From the NCBI RefSeq assembly GCF_026339875.1, contig NZ_JAPEPZ010000001.1, positions 372,001 to 436,000 of the forward strand: DNA of 64,000 nucleotides, given 5' to 3'. The notes under the pieces are model-generated. The model saw nothing but the letters and a program-made list of their open reading frames with translations. It searched no databases and was not told the DNA's origin. Positions 17,679-27,059 of this stretch are shown piece by piece; position 1 is the stretch's first letter, and the number at the start of each line of letters is the position of its first letter. The DNA comes from Streptomyces sp. NBC_01571. GTDB lineage: Bacteria > Actinomycetota > Actinomycetes > Streptomycetales > Streptomycetaceae. Made by a program: the position numbers and the translations under genes.

Positions 17679-19406
17679 TTGAGCATGCGCAACGAACCTC
17701 GTGGTGCCACGGCATCCGAGGACTCTTACGAGAGCGAGCTGCCGGTCAGGCGCGAGCAACCCGGCAATGTCGTGGTGAAGTGGCTGACCACCACCGACCA
17801 CAAGACCATCGGCACGCTGTATCTGACGACCTCGTTCGCGTTCTTCCTGATCGGCGGTGTGATGGCGCTGCTGATGCGCGCCGAGCTTGCCCGACCGGGG
17901 ATTCAGATCATCTCCAACGAGCAGTACAACCAGGCGTTCACGATGCACGGCACGATCATGCTGCTGATGTTCGCGACGCCGCTGTTCGCCGGTTTCACGA
18001 ACTGGATCATGCCGCTGCAGATCGGCGCGCCCGACGTGGCGTTTCCGCGGCTGAACATGTTCGCGTACTGGCTGTACCTCTTCGGCTCGACGATCGCCGT
18101 CGGCGGCTTCCTCACTCCGCAGGGCGCGGCCGACTTCGGCTGGTTCGCGTACTCGCCGCTGTCGGACGCGGTCCGTTCGCCGGGCGTCGGCGCCGACATG
18201 TGGATCATGGGTCTGGCCTTCTCCGGCTTCGGCACCATTCTCGGTGCGGTCAACTTCATCACCACGATCATCTGCATGCGCGCTCCCGGCATGACCATGT
18301 TCCGGATGCCGATCTTCGTGTGGAACGTGCTCCTCACCGCCGTGCTGGTCCTGCTGGCCTTCCCGGTGCTCGCGGCCGCGCTGCTGGCCCTGGAGGCGGA
18401 CCGCAAATTCGGGGCGCATGTCTTCGACGCGGCAAACGGCGGCGCGTTGCTCTGGCAACACCTCTTCTGGTTCTTCGGCCATCCGGAGGTGTACATCATC
18501 GCCCTGCCGTTCTTCGGCATTGTCTCCGAGGTCATTCCGGTGTTCTCGCGCAAGCCGATGTTCGGCTACATGGGCCTGATCGGCGCGACCATCTCGATCG
18601 CGGGTCTGTCCGTGACCGTATGGGCGCACCACATGTACGTCACCGGTGGCGTACTGCTCCCGTTCTTCTCCTTCATGACGTTCCTCATCGCCGTACCGAC
18701 AGGCGTTAAGTTCTTCAACTGGATCGGAACGATGTGGAAAGGCTCGCTGTCCTTCGAGACACCGATGCTCTGGGCCACGGGTTTTCTCGTCACCTTCCTC
18801 TTCGGTGGTCTGACCGGCGTCATCCTGGCCTCGCCGCCGATGGACTTCCACGTCTCCGACTCGTACTTCGTGGTGGCGCACTTCCATTACGTCGTGTTCG
18901 GCACCGTGGTGTTCGCGATGTTCTCCGGCTTCCACTTCTGGTGGCCGAAGTTCACGGGCAAGATGCTCGACGAGCGGCTCGGCAAGATCACTTTCTGGAC
19001 GCTGTTCGTGGGCTTCCACGGCACGTTCCTGGTCCAGCACTGGCTGGGCGCCGAGGGAATGCCGCGCCGTTACGCGGACTATCTCGCGGCCGACGGCTTC
19101 ACCGCCCTCAACACGGTCTCGACGATCGCCTCGTTCCTGCTCGGTCTGTCTATGCTGCCGTTCCTCTACAACGTGTGGAAGACCGCCAAGTACGGCAAGA
19201 AGATCGAGGTCGACGACCCCTGGGGGTACGGCCGTTCGCTGGAGTGGGCCACGTCCTGCCCGCCGCCGCGCCACAACTTCCTCACCCTGCCGCGGATCCG
19301 CAGTGAATCCCCGGCGTTCGACCTGCACCATCCGGACATCGCCATGGCCGAGGACCGAAGCCACGGCGGAGGAGGCCCGCTCCTGACCGAGCGAGGACCC
19401 AGGTGA
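17679..19406 (+). CDS. ctaD: cytochrome c oxidase subunit I (additional copy)
   Basis: A 575-aa heme-copper oxidase subunit I with twelve transmembrane helices. The heme ligand H90 (FTMHGTIM), the CuB ligand and cross-linked pair H268/Y272 in GHPEVY, the HH pair in VWAHHMYV and the C-terminal HFHYV histidines are all present, so the enzyme should be active. It catalyses the last step of aerobic respiration in the membrane. No ctaC, ctaE or qcr genes are nearby, so this is an orphan copy, as Streptomyces often have besides the main operon. Start is TTG at 17679, nine bases after GGGGAG; ATG at 17685 is the alternative. Confidence 0.95.
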   Translation: MSMRNEPRGATASEDSYESELPVRREQPGNVVVKWLTTTDHKTIGTLYLTTSFAFFLIGGVMALLMRAELARPGIQIISNEQYNQAFTMHGTIMLLMFATPLFAGFTNWIMPLQIGAPDVAFPRLNMFAYWLYLFGSTIAVGGFLTPQGAADFGWFAYSPLSDAVRSPGVGADMWIMGLAFSGFGTILGAVNFITTIICMRAPGMTMFRMPIFVWNVLLTAVLVLLAFPVLAAALLALEADRKFGAHVFDAANGGALLWQHLFWFFGHPEVYIIALPFFGIVSEVIPVFSRKPMFGYMGLIGATISIAGLSVTVWAHHMYVTGGVLLPFFSFMTFLIAVPTGVKFFNWIGTMWKGSLSFETPMLWATGFLVTFLFGGLTGVILASPPMDFHVSDSYFVVAHFHYVVFGTVVFAMFSGFHFWWPKFTGKMLDERLGKITFWTLFVGFHGTFLVQHWLGAEGMPRRYADYLAADGFTALNTVSTIASFLLGLSMLPFLYNVWKTAKYGKKIEVDDPWGYGRSLEWATSCPPPRHNFLTLPRIRSESPAFDLHHPDIAMAEDRSHGGGGPLLTERGPR

Positions 19407-19747
19407 GCGATCTGCTGCGGCCTGGACCTGACGGCGAACTGGGCAACGCGGCGGAGGGATACCTGCTCTGGCACGCCACCGTCACGGAAGCCGAGCGACG
19501 CGCCCGTGAGTTCGCCGAAGCCATGGACTGGCTGACCACGTCACAGCGGGAAGAGATCGAGCGGTGCTATGTCGCCGACAGCCTGAAACGTGCTCGCAAG
19601 GACATCGAACGGATCGCGGCCCGATGCCTCGAACTGCGTGCCGAGTACGAACACCGATACCGAAGTCTGCGGAGACGCTGCGTAGGGCTGGCCCTGACCA
19701 TCTGCGCCGCATCCACGGCGGCCGTCACCCTGTTGCTGCTCATGTGA
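19403..19747 (+). CDS. small membrane protein coupled to ctaD
   Basis: A 114-aa protein whose GTG overlaps the ctaD stop (GTGA). Residues 1-90 are soluble, charged and largely helical ([20 protein letters not shown] ... [20 protein letters not shown]), probably a coiled coil, followed by one C-terminal transmembrane segment ([20 protein letters not shown]). The tail-anchored topology and coupling suggest a partner or assembly factor of the oxidase copy. No family recognised. Confidence 0.75.
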   Translation: MSDLLRPGPDGELGNAAEGYLLWHATVTEAERRAREFAEAMDWLTTSQREEIERCYVADSLKRARKDIERIAARCLELRAEYEHRYRSLRRRCVGLALTICAASTAAVTLLLLM

Positions 19748-19771
19748 CCCTCGGCAACACACGCCCGGCCC

Positions 19772-19788
19772 GGACCCGGTCCGGGTCC
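19772..19788. terminator. small hairpin between convergent genes
   Basis: GGACCCG (19772-19778) and CGGGTCC (19782-19788) form a 7-bp stem with a 3-base loop, 25 bases after the stop of the 114-aa gene and before the convergent PucR gene. Weak but well placed. A 14-base direct repeat (GGTGCCGTCGGTCA) follows near 19814-19846. Confidence 0.35.
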
Positions 19789-19844
19789 TGTCGTTCGGTG
19801 GCGTCGGCGTGACGGTGCCGTCGGTCACGTGCCGGTGCCGTCGG

Positions 19845-21257
19845 TCAGGGGTCGAGGAGGCTGTGGGCGGCGAGGGCGAGCGACAGCTCCACGACGTCGG
19901 ACGGCCGGCTCAGCGAGCGGCTGGTGAGATGCTCGCAACGGCGCAGCCGGTTCAGGACCGTGTTGCGGTGACAGTAGAGCCGGCCGGCGGCCCGTTGGGC
20001 GGAACCGTCGCAGGCGAGCCAGGCCGTGAGGGTCTCCAGCATGACGTCCCGGTCGGACGGGTCCAATCGCAGCAGCGGCCCGAGCACCCGCTCGGCGAGC
20101 GCCGCCCCGAGGACCGGGGCGGAGACGACGAGCGCCGCGGGCAGGTGCTCCTCCAGCACGACGGTTCCCCCGGCCCGCGGGCAGGCCCGCAGCGCCGTGT
20201 CCGCCAGGCGCCGGGCATCACCGATCGCCGCGAGACCCTCCACCACCGGGCTCACCCCGATCCGGGCCACGGGCGGGGCGGTCAGCCGGCGGGCGATCTC
20301 CCCGGCGTCCACGTCCCGCCCGTACGCCCGGAGACGCTCCTCGTCCCGGGTGACGTCGGCGCCCGGACTGCCTCCGGCCGCAGCCATCGGCTCGGGGCCG
20401 GTGTCGAGGAGACCGCTCTCGTGACCGTGACCGGGTTCGCCCTCGTCGTGGGGGTGGCCGGCGAGCAGGACGATGCCGTAGCTTCCGCCGCCGTCCCGGT
20501 CACGGTCGCGGTACCAGAGAACCCGCAGGCCGGACAGGTGGACCTGCCCCCACGCGTCGGCGAACGTCCGCCCGGAGGGCAGGCGGGCCAGCACGACCGC
20601 GTACCGCCCCTGCTCGGGAAGGCCCAGGGCGGCCGCGGTGGCGGGCAGGTCGGCGATCCGCGCGGTGCCGTCGAGCAGCGCGGCCGTCATCAGCCGCAGC
20701 CGGTTCTCCCGGCGCCACATCAGCTCGCGTTCCGTCTGACGGTAGGCCTCGGCCACGACGGCACAGTGGTCGTCGACGAAGTTCCAGACGTCGGCGGCGA
20801 CATGGACGAGCAGACGCGCGTCGGAGGGCTGACGGCGGGTCGTCTCGTCGACGAGTTCCTGCCAGACCATGCCGCCGCCCAGCCGGAACGCGCGCAGCAG
20901 GGCGTCCAGCGGGAGCCCTCGATCGGCTCGTGCCCTGCCGATGGCCCAGGAGCAGCGACGGGCCGCCTCGCGCAGTTCGCCGGGCCGGATCAGCGATTCG
21001 ACGTTGAGCCGCAGCGAACGCCGCACCTCGTCGCGCACGCTCTCCGCGTCGACCTCCATGGCGGCGCGGTACGCGGGCTCACGCTCCCGCAGCAGGGTCA
21101 TCAGGCGTTCGGTGAGTTCGGGCAGCCCCGCCATCAGCGCCCGCGCGGCCTGGTGGAGTACCGAGAGGGCCTCCGCGTCGACGGCGGTACGGGCGGCTGC
21201 CACCGGAGTCCGGGATCCCGGCAGGGGCCGGCCGTGGGCGGGTACGAGGTGCTGCAT
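19845..21257 (-). CDS. PucR/CdaR-family transcriptional regulator
   Basis: A 470-aa regulator. The N-terminal half is an all-helical sensor region (RsbT co-antagonist/DUF-like, residues ~30-190), the middle a GGDEF-like degenerate domain (~200-390), and the C-terminus a PucR-type helix-turn-helix (CDGSAQRAAGRLYCHRNTVLN RLRRCEHL, ~415-445). Such proteins regulate catabolic or secondary-metabolism genes. Nothing adjacent is clearly coregulated; the LuxR gene upstream is on the same strand with a 120-base gap. Confidence 0.85.
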   Translation of the reverse strand: MQHLVPAHGRPLPGSRTPVAAARTAVDAEALSVLHQAARALMAGLPELTERLMTLLREREPAYRAAMEVDAESVRDEVRRSLRLNVESLIRPGELREAARRCSWAIGRARADRGLPLDALLRAFRLGGGMVWQELVDETTRRQPSDARLLVHVAADVWNFVDDHCAVVAEAYRQTERELMWRRENRLRLMTAALLDGTARIADLPATAAALGLPEQGRYAVVLARLPSGRTFADAWGQVHLSGLRVLWYRDRDRDGGGSYGIVLLAGHPHDEGEPGHGHESGLLDTGPEPMAAAGGSPGADVTRDEERLRAYGRDVDAGEIARRLTAPPVARIGVSPVVEGLAAIGDARRLADTALRACPRAGGTVVLEEHLPAALVVSAPVLGAALAERVLGPLLRLDPSDRDVMLETLTAWLACDGSAQRAAGRLYCHRNTVLNRLRRCEHLTSRSLSRPSDVVELSLALAAHSLLDP

Positions 21258-21377
21258 CGCTGTCCTCCACCGGAGTCGGCTCGGTCCGGCCGGACCGGTC
21301 GGCCGACGCGCGGCCGCACGGGTGCTCCGGATCCGGACCTCCTGATCCCGCAGGATGACATACCGCCTGGTCGGTAC

Positions 21378-23351
21378 CTAGGGGTGTGCGGTGGTCTTCT
21401 CCGCGCGGTCCAGCCAGCGGGAGAGTTCGACCCGGGAGCGGACCCCCAGGGCGGCGAAGACATTCCGCAGGTGGTGGTCGACGGTGCGGGGGCTCACGGA
21501 CAGGCGCAACGCCACTTCACGGTTGGTGGCGCCCTCGGCCACGCAGCGGGCGATCCGCAGCTGTTGGGGCGTCAGCACGCCCAGCGAGCCGGTCGGTTCA
21601 CTCTGGCCCGCGTCCCCGGTCGCCCGCAGTTCGGCCCTGGTCTGCGCGGCCCAGCCGAGTGCTCCACCTCGCTCGAAGGACACCAGCGCGTCCCGCAGAC
21701 GGCCACGCGCCTCTCCCGGTCTGCGCTGCCGTCGCAGCCAGGCTCCGTAGAGGAGCTGGGTACGGCCGCGTTCGAAGTCCCCGGTGAGCTGGTCGTGGTG
21801 GGCGAGCGCGGCGGTGAACAGCGGCTCGCACTCATCGTGTTCGGTCAGCAGTGCACGGCAGCGGGCCAGTTGGGCCGGGGCCTGCGGATCGGCGCCCTGC
21901 GCCGCCCAGTGGGCGAACTCCGCCACCGCCGAACGGGCCGCGTCCGCCTGGCCGGTGCGGGCCGCCGCCTCCACGAAGCAGGGAACGGCGAGCATCCGTA
22001 CCGCGAAGTGACCGCGGCGCGGGCCCGCGCCGACCAGCGGGCCGAGCCGAGCGGCGGCCTCGGGAAGTCGGCCGCGGGCGAGGTCGGCACGGGCCCTGGC
22101 CCACTGGGACAGCGTGGCCGCCTGCGCGAGACCGTGGGGCGCGGCGACACGCTCGGCGGCGGACGCGTGCTCCGCGACGGCCTCCTGTGATCCCTCGACC
22201 GACGCCACCAGCGCGAGGATCGCGTGGTGGTGCGCCGCGAGATTGCACTGACCGGCGTCGAGAGCGGTGCGCAGGCCGTCCTCGGCATGGGCCCGGGCGC
22301 GGGCGTGCCGGCCGGCGCGCAGTTCTCCGTACGCGAGGCGTTCCAGCGCCTTGGCGACCAGAACGCGCGGGCCGGAGGCCCTGGCGACGGCGAGCGCGCG
22401 GGAGTTGGCCCGGCAGGCGGCGGGCAGGTCACCGGCGACGAGCGCCGCTCCCCCGGCCCGCAGGAGCGCCTCGGGACCGTCGGGGATTCCGGCCACCCGC
22501 GCTCCGGCGACCACCTCCCCCAGCCGATGCCGTCCCGTGTCCAGGCGTCCTCGCATGACCGCGGACATCCCCGCCCGGTACGCCGCGAGTCGCGGGTCGG
22601 GTTCCGGCTGGCCCGGAGCACGGTCCAGGGCCTCCCGGCACGCCGCCGCGTCGCCCATCGCCCAGGCCGCCTCCATGGCGGCGAGCCTGGCCGCGAGGGC
22701 GCGGTCCCTGTCGGCCGGGCCCAGCAACTCGGCGGCGAGGAGCAGCACTTCGCGGGCGTCGGCGGCCGGGCCGTCCTGGAGGGCGAGCTGCCCGATCACC
22801 AGTTGGGCGGCACCGCGCACGGCGTCGGGCGCGCCCTCGTGACCGGCCTGCGCGAGCAGCTCCCGCGCTCGCTCCGGCAGCCCCGCCAGCCTGGCCCGGT
22901 CGGCGGCGTCGATCAGCCGGACGGCGAGCGGGCCCGTCCCTGTGGCGAGTCGAGTGGCCGGCGGCGCGGTGGCCGGGTCCCGACCGGCGTCGGGCGGTGA
23001 GCCTTCCTGGCGGCCGAGGTCGTATACGGCGGCGGCTCCGCCTCGGTCGTCCAGGGGCTCCTGACGTTCCGGAAGTGTCGGAGCCTGCGAGCGGTGGGCG
23101 GGAGGCCCGGCGGCGGGATCGTCGGCGCGAGGAGACGACGACTGACCGGTCGGGGTGTCCGCAGTTGCCGTGGAACCCGGGGTGCCCGGCACGGGGAGGG
23201 GGGCCGAGGTGCACCGGGGAGAGGGCGCCGGCCCTGGGTCCCCGCTTCGGCCCGGCTCGTTCGCCGCCCCCCGGAAGGCCGTCGGTAAGGAGCTCCGGCC
23301 TGCCGTCCCGAGTGGACTTCGCGCAGTCGCGTTTCCCGTCACGACCGTCAC
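21378..23351 (-). CDS. LuxR-family regulator with TPR-like region, no ATPase domain
   Basis: A frame of up to 657 aa. The last 60 residues are a LuxR/GerE helix-turn-helix (LTPQQLRIARCVAEGATNRE ... VSPRTVDHHLRNVFAALGVR). The central ~450 residues are Ala/Arg-rich helical repeats as in the TPR half of LAL regulators, but there is no Walker A, so the usual AAA domain is absent. The first ~130 residues are Pro/Ser/Thr-rich and low in complexity; the true start could be as far in as the TGPLAVRLIDAADRARLAGL region. It may be a shortened LAL regulator that responds through protein contacts. Confidence 0.75.
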   Translation of the reverse strand: MTVVTGNATARSPLGTAGRSSLPTAFRGAANEPGRSGDPGPAPSPRCTSAPLPVPGTPGSTATADTPTGQSSSPRADDPAAGPPAHRSQAPTLPERQEPLDDRGGAAAVYDLGRQEGSPPDAGRDPATAPPATRLATGTGPLAVRLIDAADRARLAGLPERARELLAQAGHEGAPDAVRGAAQLVIGQLALQDGPAADAREVLLLAAELLGPADRDRALAARLAAMEAAWAMGDAAACREALDRAPGQPEPDPRLAAYRAGMSAVMRGRLDTGRHRLGEVVAGARVAGIPDGPEALLRAGGAALVAGDLPAACRANSRALAVARASGPRVLVAKALERLAYGELRAGRHARARAHAEDGLRTALDAGQCNLAAHHHAILALVASVEGSQEAVAEHASAAERVAAPHGLAQAATLSQWARARADLARGRLPEAAARLGPLVGAGPRRGHFAVRMLAVPCFVEAAARTGQADAARSAVAEFAHWAAQGADPQAPAQLARCRALLTEHDECEPLFTAALAHHDQLTGDFERGRTQLLYGAWLRRQRRPGEARGRLRDALVSFERGGALGWAAQTRAELRATGDAGQSEPTGSLGVLTPQQLRIARCVAEGATNREVALRLSVSPRTVDHHLRNVFAALGVRSRVELSRWLDRAEKTTAHP

Positions 23352-23535
23352 GTTACTTCCGCGTAAACGAAGGCGGAAGTCCCGGGTTCATTTGCCTGCT
23401 CAGTCGCGGAAACCCGATGTGACCAGGGCGAACGAGGTCCTGACGGGGCGCCGGATGGGCGGGCTCCCAGGCCCGGCAGGCAAGGCTTGTGAGCCCGCAC
23501 AAGGACCGCCCGGCCGTGGCGGCACGCCCCCACGG

Positions 23536-23572
23536 GTGACGGCCGCCGGATTCCGGTTCCGGCGGCCGTCAC
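23536..23572 (-). terminator. terminator of the polyester hydrolase gene
   Basis: GTGACGGCCGCCGGA (23536-23550) and TCCGGCGGCCGTCAC (23558-23572) form a perfect 15-bp stem with a 7-base loop, 32 bases beyond the hydrolase stop codon on the minus strand. Confidence 0.75.
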
Positions 23573-23603
23573 TTGCTTGCTCGGTCGTGCGGTGCGGGAC
23601 GGG

Positions 23604-24728
23604 TCAGGAGGTGTGCGGGCAGTTGCCGCGGTACTCGGCGATCGTCAGCGACGGCTGCGGCAACGGGCAGAGGAACTGCTCGTAGCGGGTGTCATTGTCG
23701 ATGAAGCGCTTCAGCCACGAAACGCTGTACTTGGCGATCGTCGTGTTTGAGCTGTTGGGCGTGAAGTGGGTGGCGCCCCTCAGCTCCAGGTACGCCTTGT
23801 CGAGCGTGCTCGGCAGGCTCCGGTAGAAGGGCTCGGAGTGCGTGGCCACCGGTGCGATCGTGTCCCCGTCTGCGCCCACGATCAGCGTCGGCGTCTGGAT
23901 CTCCGGCCAGGTGGTGTCCAGGTTCCATCCGGTGAGCGGGATGGCGGCCTGGAGCGAGGGACGACTCTTCGCCGCCTCCAGCGTTCCGCCGCCGCCCATC
24001 GAGTGGCCCATGACGCCGAGCCGGGTGCTGTCGATCCTGGTCCGCACGGAACTGCGCTGGGTCAGGTAGTCGAGCGCGGCGAGCAACTGCCGCCCACGGC
24101 TGTCCGGTTGGTCCAGGGTGGTGAGAGTGTCGATGGTGAACACGACGAAGCCCTGCGAGGCGAGCCGGGGCCCGAGCCACGCGATGGACGACTGGTACGC
24201 GGTGTACCCGGGCGAGATGACGACCGCGCCGAAGGTGCCGTCGCTGGTCGAGGTCGGGTAGTAGACGGTGCCACCGCCGAAGCCGGTCACCGAGAGCGAG
24301 GAGACGGTGGTCTGGGAGACGGCGTACGACCCGCGGCTCGCCTCGATGCCGGCAGTCGTGGGGGCGGGCCCACGCTCGTACGGATTCGCGGCGGCCCGCG
24401 CCGAGACGACCGGTGTTCCGATCGCCTGTGCTCCGGTGGCCTGCGCGGCGACGAGACCGCCCGCGGCCAGCAGCGCCGCGAGGCCGGCCCGCGCCAGACG
24501 GCTCGTGAGCCGGTGCGGGCGGCGCGCGGACGGGTCGGGTACGGCGGGTACGGCGGGTACGGCGGGGAATGCACGGTTCGGCTGCTGCACGGCGGGTGCG
24601 TCCTCTCGGTGAGGGGTGACGGACCCGCGCCGCGCTCGCGGCGCTGCCGGGGCGTGGGTGTCGGAAGGCGCACGCTGCGAAGCGGCGGGGTCCGTCTCGG
24701 TGGTTGCGGTGGCAACTGTCCGGCCCAA
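23604..24728 (-). CDS. secreted polyester hydrolase (cutinase/PETase-like)
   Basis: A 374-aa frame encoding an exported alpha/beta hydrolase. The mature enzyme starts near [12 protein letters not shown], as in Thermobifida cutinases. The triad is S243 (GHSMGG), D289 (GADGDTIAP) and H321 (GATHF); the spacings of 46 and 32 residues equal those of Thermobifida Cut2 (S130/D176/H208). The oxyanion-loop tyrosine is in [15 protein letters not shown], the aromatic clamp W in PLTGWNLD, and the C-terminal disulfide pair in FLCPLPQ and NCPHTS. Natural substrates are probably cutin or polyesters; such enzymes often cleave PET. The first ~70 residues are an unusual hydrophilic extension; GTG at 24590 gives a more ordinary signal peptide and is the likelier start. 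Confidence 0.92.
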   Translation of the reverse strand: MGRTVATATTETDPAASQRAPSDTHAPAAPRARRGSVTPHREDAPAVQQPNRAFPAVPAVPAVPDPSARRPHRLTSRLARAGLAALLAAGGLVAAQATGAQAIGTPVVSARAAANPYERGPAPTTAGIEASRGSYAVSQTTVSSLSVTGFGGGTVYYPTSTSDGTFGAVVISPGYTAYQSSIAWLGPRLASQGFVVFTIDTLTTLDQPDSRGRQLLAALDYLTQRSSVRTRIDSTRLGVMGHSMGGGGTLEAAKSRPSLQAAIPLTGWNLDTTWPEIQTPTLIVGADGDTIAPVATHSEPFYRSLPSTLDKAYLELRGATHFTPNSSNTTIAKYSVSWLKRFIDNDTRYEQFLCPLPQPSLTIAEYRGNCPHTS

Positions 24729-24873
24729 CCCCGGCCCCGCACATCGGCAGAATCACCGGCCTTGGCCGACCGCCCGGCCGGCCCGCCCCTGCCGCACCGC
24801 GCCTCCGCGTCCCTCAAAGGCAGCGCGCGGGGCGGTCACACCTGGCCACAGCGCTCGGGACGCGTCTCGCCGG

Positions 24874-25221
24874 TCAGCCGGCGTCGGGGTAGGTGATGAC
24901 GAGCATCGTGACCCCCTCCTGTGAGGTCCAGGGCCCGTGGGGCATGCCGGGCGGGCGGCACGCGTACATCCCGGTGGTGAAGGTCGCGCCGAGGGTGAGG
25001 TCGTGCAGGGCTCCCTCCAGGAGATGGACCTCTTCCCAGAAGTCGTGCCGGGACACGCCCTGGGCGGAGGTGTCGGTGCCCGGCTCCCAGCGCACGAGCG
25101 CGGTGCGGGCGCCGGTGGCGGAGTCCTCGGCCAGGACCTGTTCCCGAATTCCGGGGGCGGCTCCCGCCGGCGTGCTCCAGAGCCCGTCGGGCCGGTGGAA
25201 CTCCAGCTCGGGCTTGCTCAT
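24874..25221 (-). CDS. cupin-domain protein
   Basis: A 115-aa single-domain cupin starting at 25221 after GGAGG. The double-psi barrel motifs are seen as HDFWEEVHLLEGALHDL and YACRPPGMPHGPW; His and Glu residues there could hold a metal. It resembles the small ChrR-type cupins that sense or detoxify. Its ATG overlaps the stop of the 37-aa ORF upstream (ATGA), so the two are translationally coupled. Substrate unknown. Confidence 0.8.
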   Translation of the reverse strand: MSKPELEFHRPDGLWSTPAGAAPGIREQVLAEDSATGARTALVRWEPGTDTSAQGVSRHDFWEEVHLLEGALHDLTLGATFTTGMYACRPPGMPHGPWTSQEGVTMLVITYPDAG

Positions 25222-25331
25222 CGCGACACCTCCGGGCGTCGGCCGGCCAGTACGGAGGTCTGTTCCTCCGTCAGGCGCAGGTTCTTCTCGGGGTCGGGGC
25301 CAGTGGTGCGCCGGCGTGGCACGATGCGCAA
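25218..25331 (-). CDS. 37-aa ORF coupled to the cupin gene
   Basis: A TTG-initiated frame LRIVPRRRTTGPDPEKNLRL ... TEEQTSVLAGRRPEVSR. It has a perfect AAGGAGG nine bases before the TTG and its TGA overlaps the cupin ATG by two bases. The product is small, basic and hydrophilic. It could be a functional microprotein or a leader peptide that couples translation to the cupin. No family recognised. Confidence 0.55.
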   Translation of the reverse strand: MRIVPRRRTTGPDPEKNLRLTEEQTSVLAGRRPEVSR

Positions 25332-25747
25332 GACGGGTCGCCTCCTTGTCGGTTTCGTGGACGTTGGTGGTGGGGCACGGTGCCTGTGACGGCGGGTCGC
25401 TCGTAGTCGCCCGCGGGGGCGCCGGGATCACGTCCGCGGGACGGACCTGCCACGGTGACGGCCCGCTGTCACGGCGACGTACGGCGCCGGCTGGAGCCGG
25501 CACGCACCGACGACAAGCAGTGCGGCGAGCAACACCGGGGCCACGGACCGCCGATGACGGCGGCCAGAGTATCTGCGAGCGAGCTGGCGGCGCAGCCCGG
25601 TGCAGCCGAGAACCGCTCGGCCGTGACCAGGGCCTCCGGCCCGTCGGGGAATGGCGTGGACGGCGAGGGTCCGGAGCGCGGAGCCGACGCAGACGACCGT
25701 CGGCGTTTCGCCGCGCGCCTGGCGGCGACTCTTCGTCTGCCCATGGG
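25332..25747. other. 416-base region without a convincing gene
   Basis: Frames on both strands (for example a 91-aa minus-strand frame at 25744-25469) are Arg/Ala/Ser-rich and lack ribosome-binding sites. The left end presumably carries the promoter for the 37-aa ORF and cupin. The right end is downstream of the nitronate monooxygenase. No strong hairpin was seen. Confidence 0.35.
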
Positions 25748-26734
25748 TCAGTCCAGCAGTGAGCGGGGCCGCGAGGCCAGGATCGCCTCGGCCCCGTCGC
25801 TGATCGTCCGGACCACCTCGGCAGCGGGGCGGACGGCATCGACGAAGGACGCCGACTGACCGTAGAGAATCGCGCTGGTGTCGGGGTCGGGTGTGCCCTC
25901 AAGGGGGTTGACGTCTTCCGGGGGCGCGAATTCTCCTTTGCGGTTCCGCAGCGTCGCCTCACGCTCCGCCCACTCGTCGGTGAACCGATTGCGGCGGACG
26001 CGTTGGCCGATGGTCGCCGGCCACGGCAGGTCCGACACGATGTCGTAGGCCCGCGTCCATACCGTGTCGCCGCCATCGCTCTCGACGACCAGGCGTTTGT
26101 GGACATCGCGCACCTCGACCGCTTCGGGCGTGGCGAGAAACGCCGTGCCCAACCAGGCGCCGTCCGCACCGGCGGTGAGGACCGCCGCGAGTGTCCGGCC
26201 GTCGCCGATGCCCCCCGCGGCCAGCACCGGAACATCGGGGTATCGCCTCACGATCCCGGCCAGGAAGGGCAGCAGACCCATCGTCCCGGTGTGGCCCCCG
26301 GCCTCCGTGCCCTGTGCCACGAGCACATCGGCGCCCGCGGCGACCGCCATCTCCGCGTCGTCGTAGTTCTGGACCTGGCACATCACCCGGGCGCCCGCCT
26401 CCTTGGCGCGGGCGACCCATGGCTGGGGGTCGGCAAAAGACAGCGCGATGACGTCCGTTCGCTCCTCCAGCGCGGCGTCGAAATGGGCCTCGGTGAACGG
26501 GAGGAACGGCGTGATGAAGCCGACTCCGAACGGGCGGTCCGTCGCGGCACGGATGGTCGCGATCTCCGCGCGGATCCAGTCGGGCCCTTTCCAAGGATGC
26601 GTACCCCCGAAAGAGCCGAGCCCGCCGGCCGCGGAAACCGCGCCGGCGAGCGTCCCACCACTGTGCAGGCCCATGGGGGCCGACATGACCGGGTAGGCGA
26701 TACCGAACATTTCGGTGAATCTCGTGTGCAACAT
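25748..26734 (-). CDS. nitronate monooxygenase family FMN enzyme
   Basis: A 328-aa TIM-barrel flavoprotein. The N-terminal IAYPVMSAPMGLHSGGTLAG, the central VLVAQGTEAGGHTG (the catalytic histidine of the class lies in the GGH motif) and the phosphate-binding VLAAGGIGDGRTLAA are diagnostic of 2-nitropropane dioxygenase/nitronate monooxygenases, which oxidise propionate 3-nitronate and similar nitronates. Length is normal. It is divergent from the phosphoesterase gene across a 325-base intergenic region. Confidence 0.88.
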   Translation of the reverse strand: MLHTRFTEMFGIAYPVMSAPMGLHSGGTLAGAVSAAGGLGSFGGTHPWKGPDWIRAEIATIRAATDRPFGVGFITPFLPFTEAHFDAALEERTDVIALSFADPQPWVARAKEAGARVMCQVQNYDDAEMAVAAGADVLVAQGTEAGGHTGTMGLLPFLAGIVRRYPDVPVLAAGGIGDGRTLAAVLTAGADGAWLGTAFLATPEAVEVRDVHKRLVVESDGGDTVWTRAYDIVSDLPWPATIGQRVRRNRFTDEWAEREATLRNRKGEFAPPEDVNPLEGTPDPDTSAILYGQSASFVDAVRPAAEVVRTISDGAEAILASRPRSLLD

Positions 26735-27059
26735 GGCTCGACGCTAGCGAAATTGACCAACCCGGCCCGCGAGCGACGCGGTGGGCGACCGCTGCGTCCA
26801 CGACGCTCGGCCGCCCTGCGCCGTACCCACCGGTCGTGGCTGCGTGGCGTTGCGGTGGCGAGGGAACGGCGTGGCCGGACCTCGACTCCTTCCGTTCACC
26901 GTGCGCCTTTCAAGAAATCAGCGTCCGGCCATGATGTGGCGGCCGCTTTCAGTCCTGGACAGATGCCTGATCTTCTTTTGTCATCTCATGTCTGCCCAGC
27001 TCGGACCGCTCCTGACTAGCGTCGTCGCTGTTTGAACTATCAACCCGGGAAGAGCCCCT
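26735..27059. promoter_or_regulatory. divergent intergenic region
   Basis: A 325-base stretch between the divergent nitronate monooxygenase and phosphoesterase genes, holding both promoters. A GTTCACC at 26894-26900 matches one PHO-box unit but has no good second unit at the 11-base spacing. From 26960 to 27000 the sequence is AT-richer (TCTTCTTTTGTCATCTCATG) and probably contains the core promoter for the phosphoesterase. No gene is visible. Confidence 0.4.

Noticed and set aside
26894..26914. A PHO-box-like GTTCACC upstream of the phosphoesterase gene
   Set aside because: The expected second direct-repeat unit 11 bases on (GCCTTTC) matches poorly, so a PhoP site is not supported.
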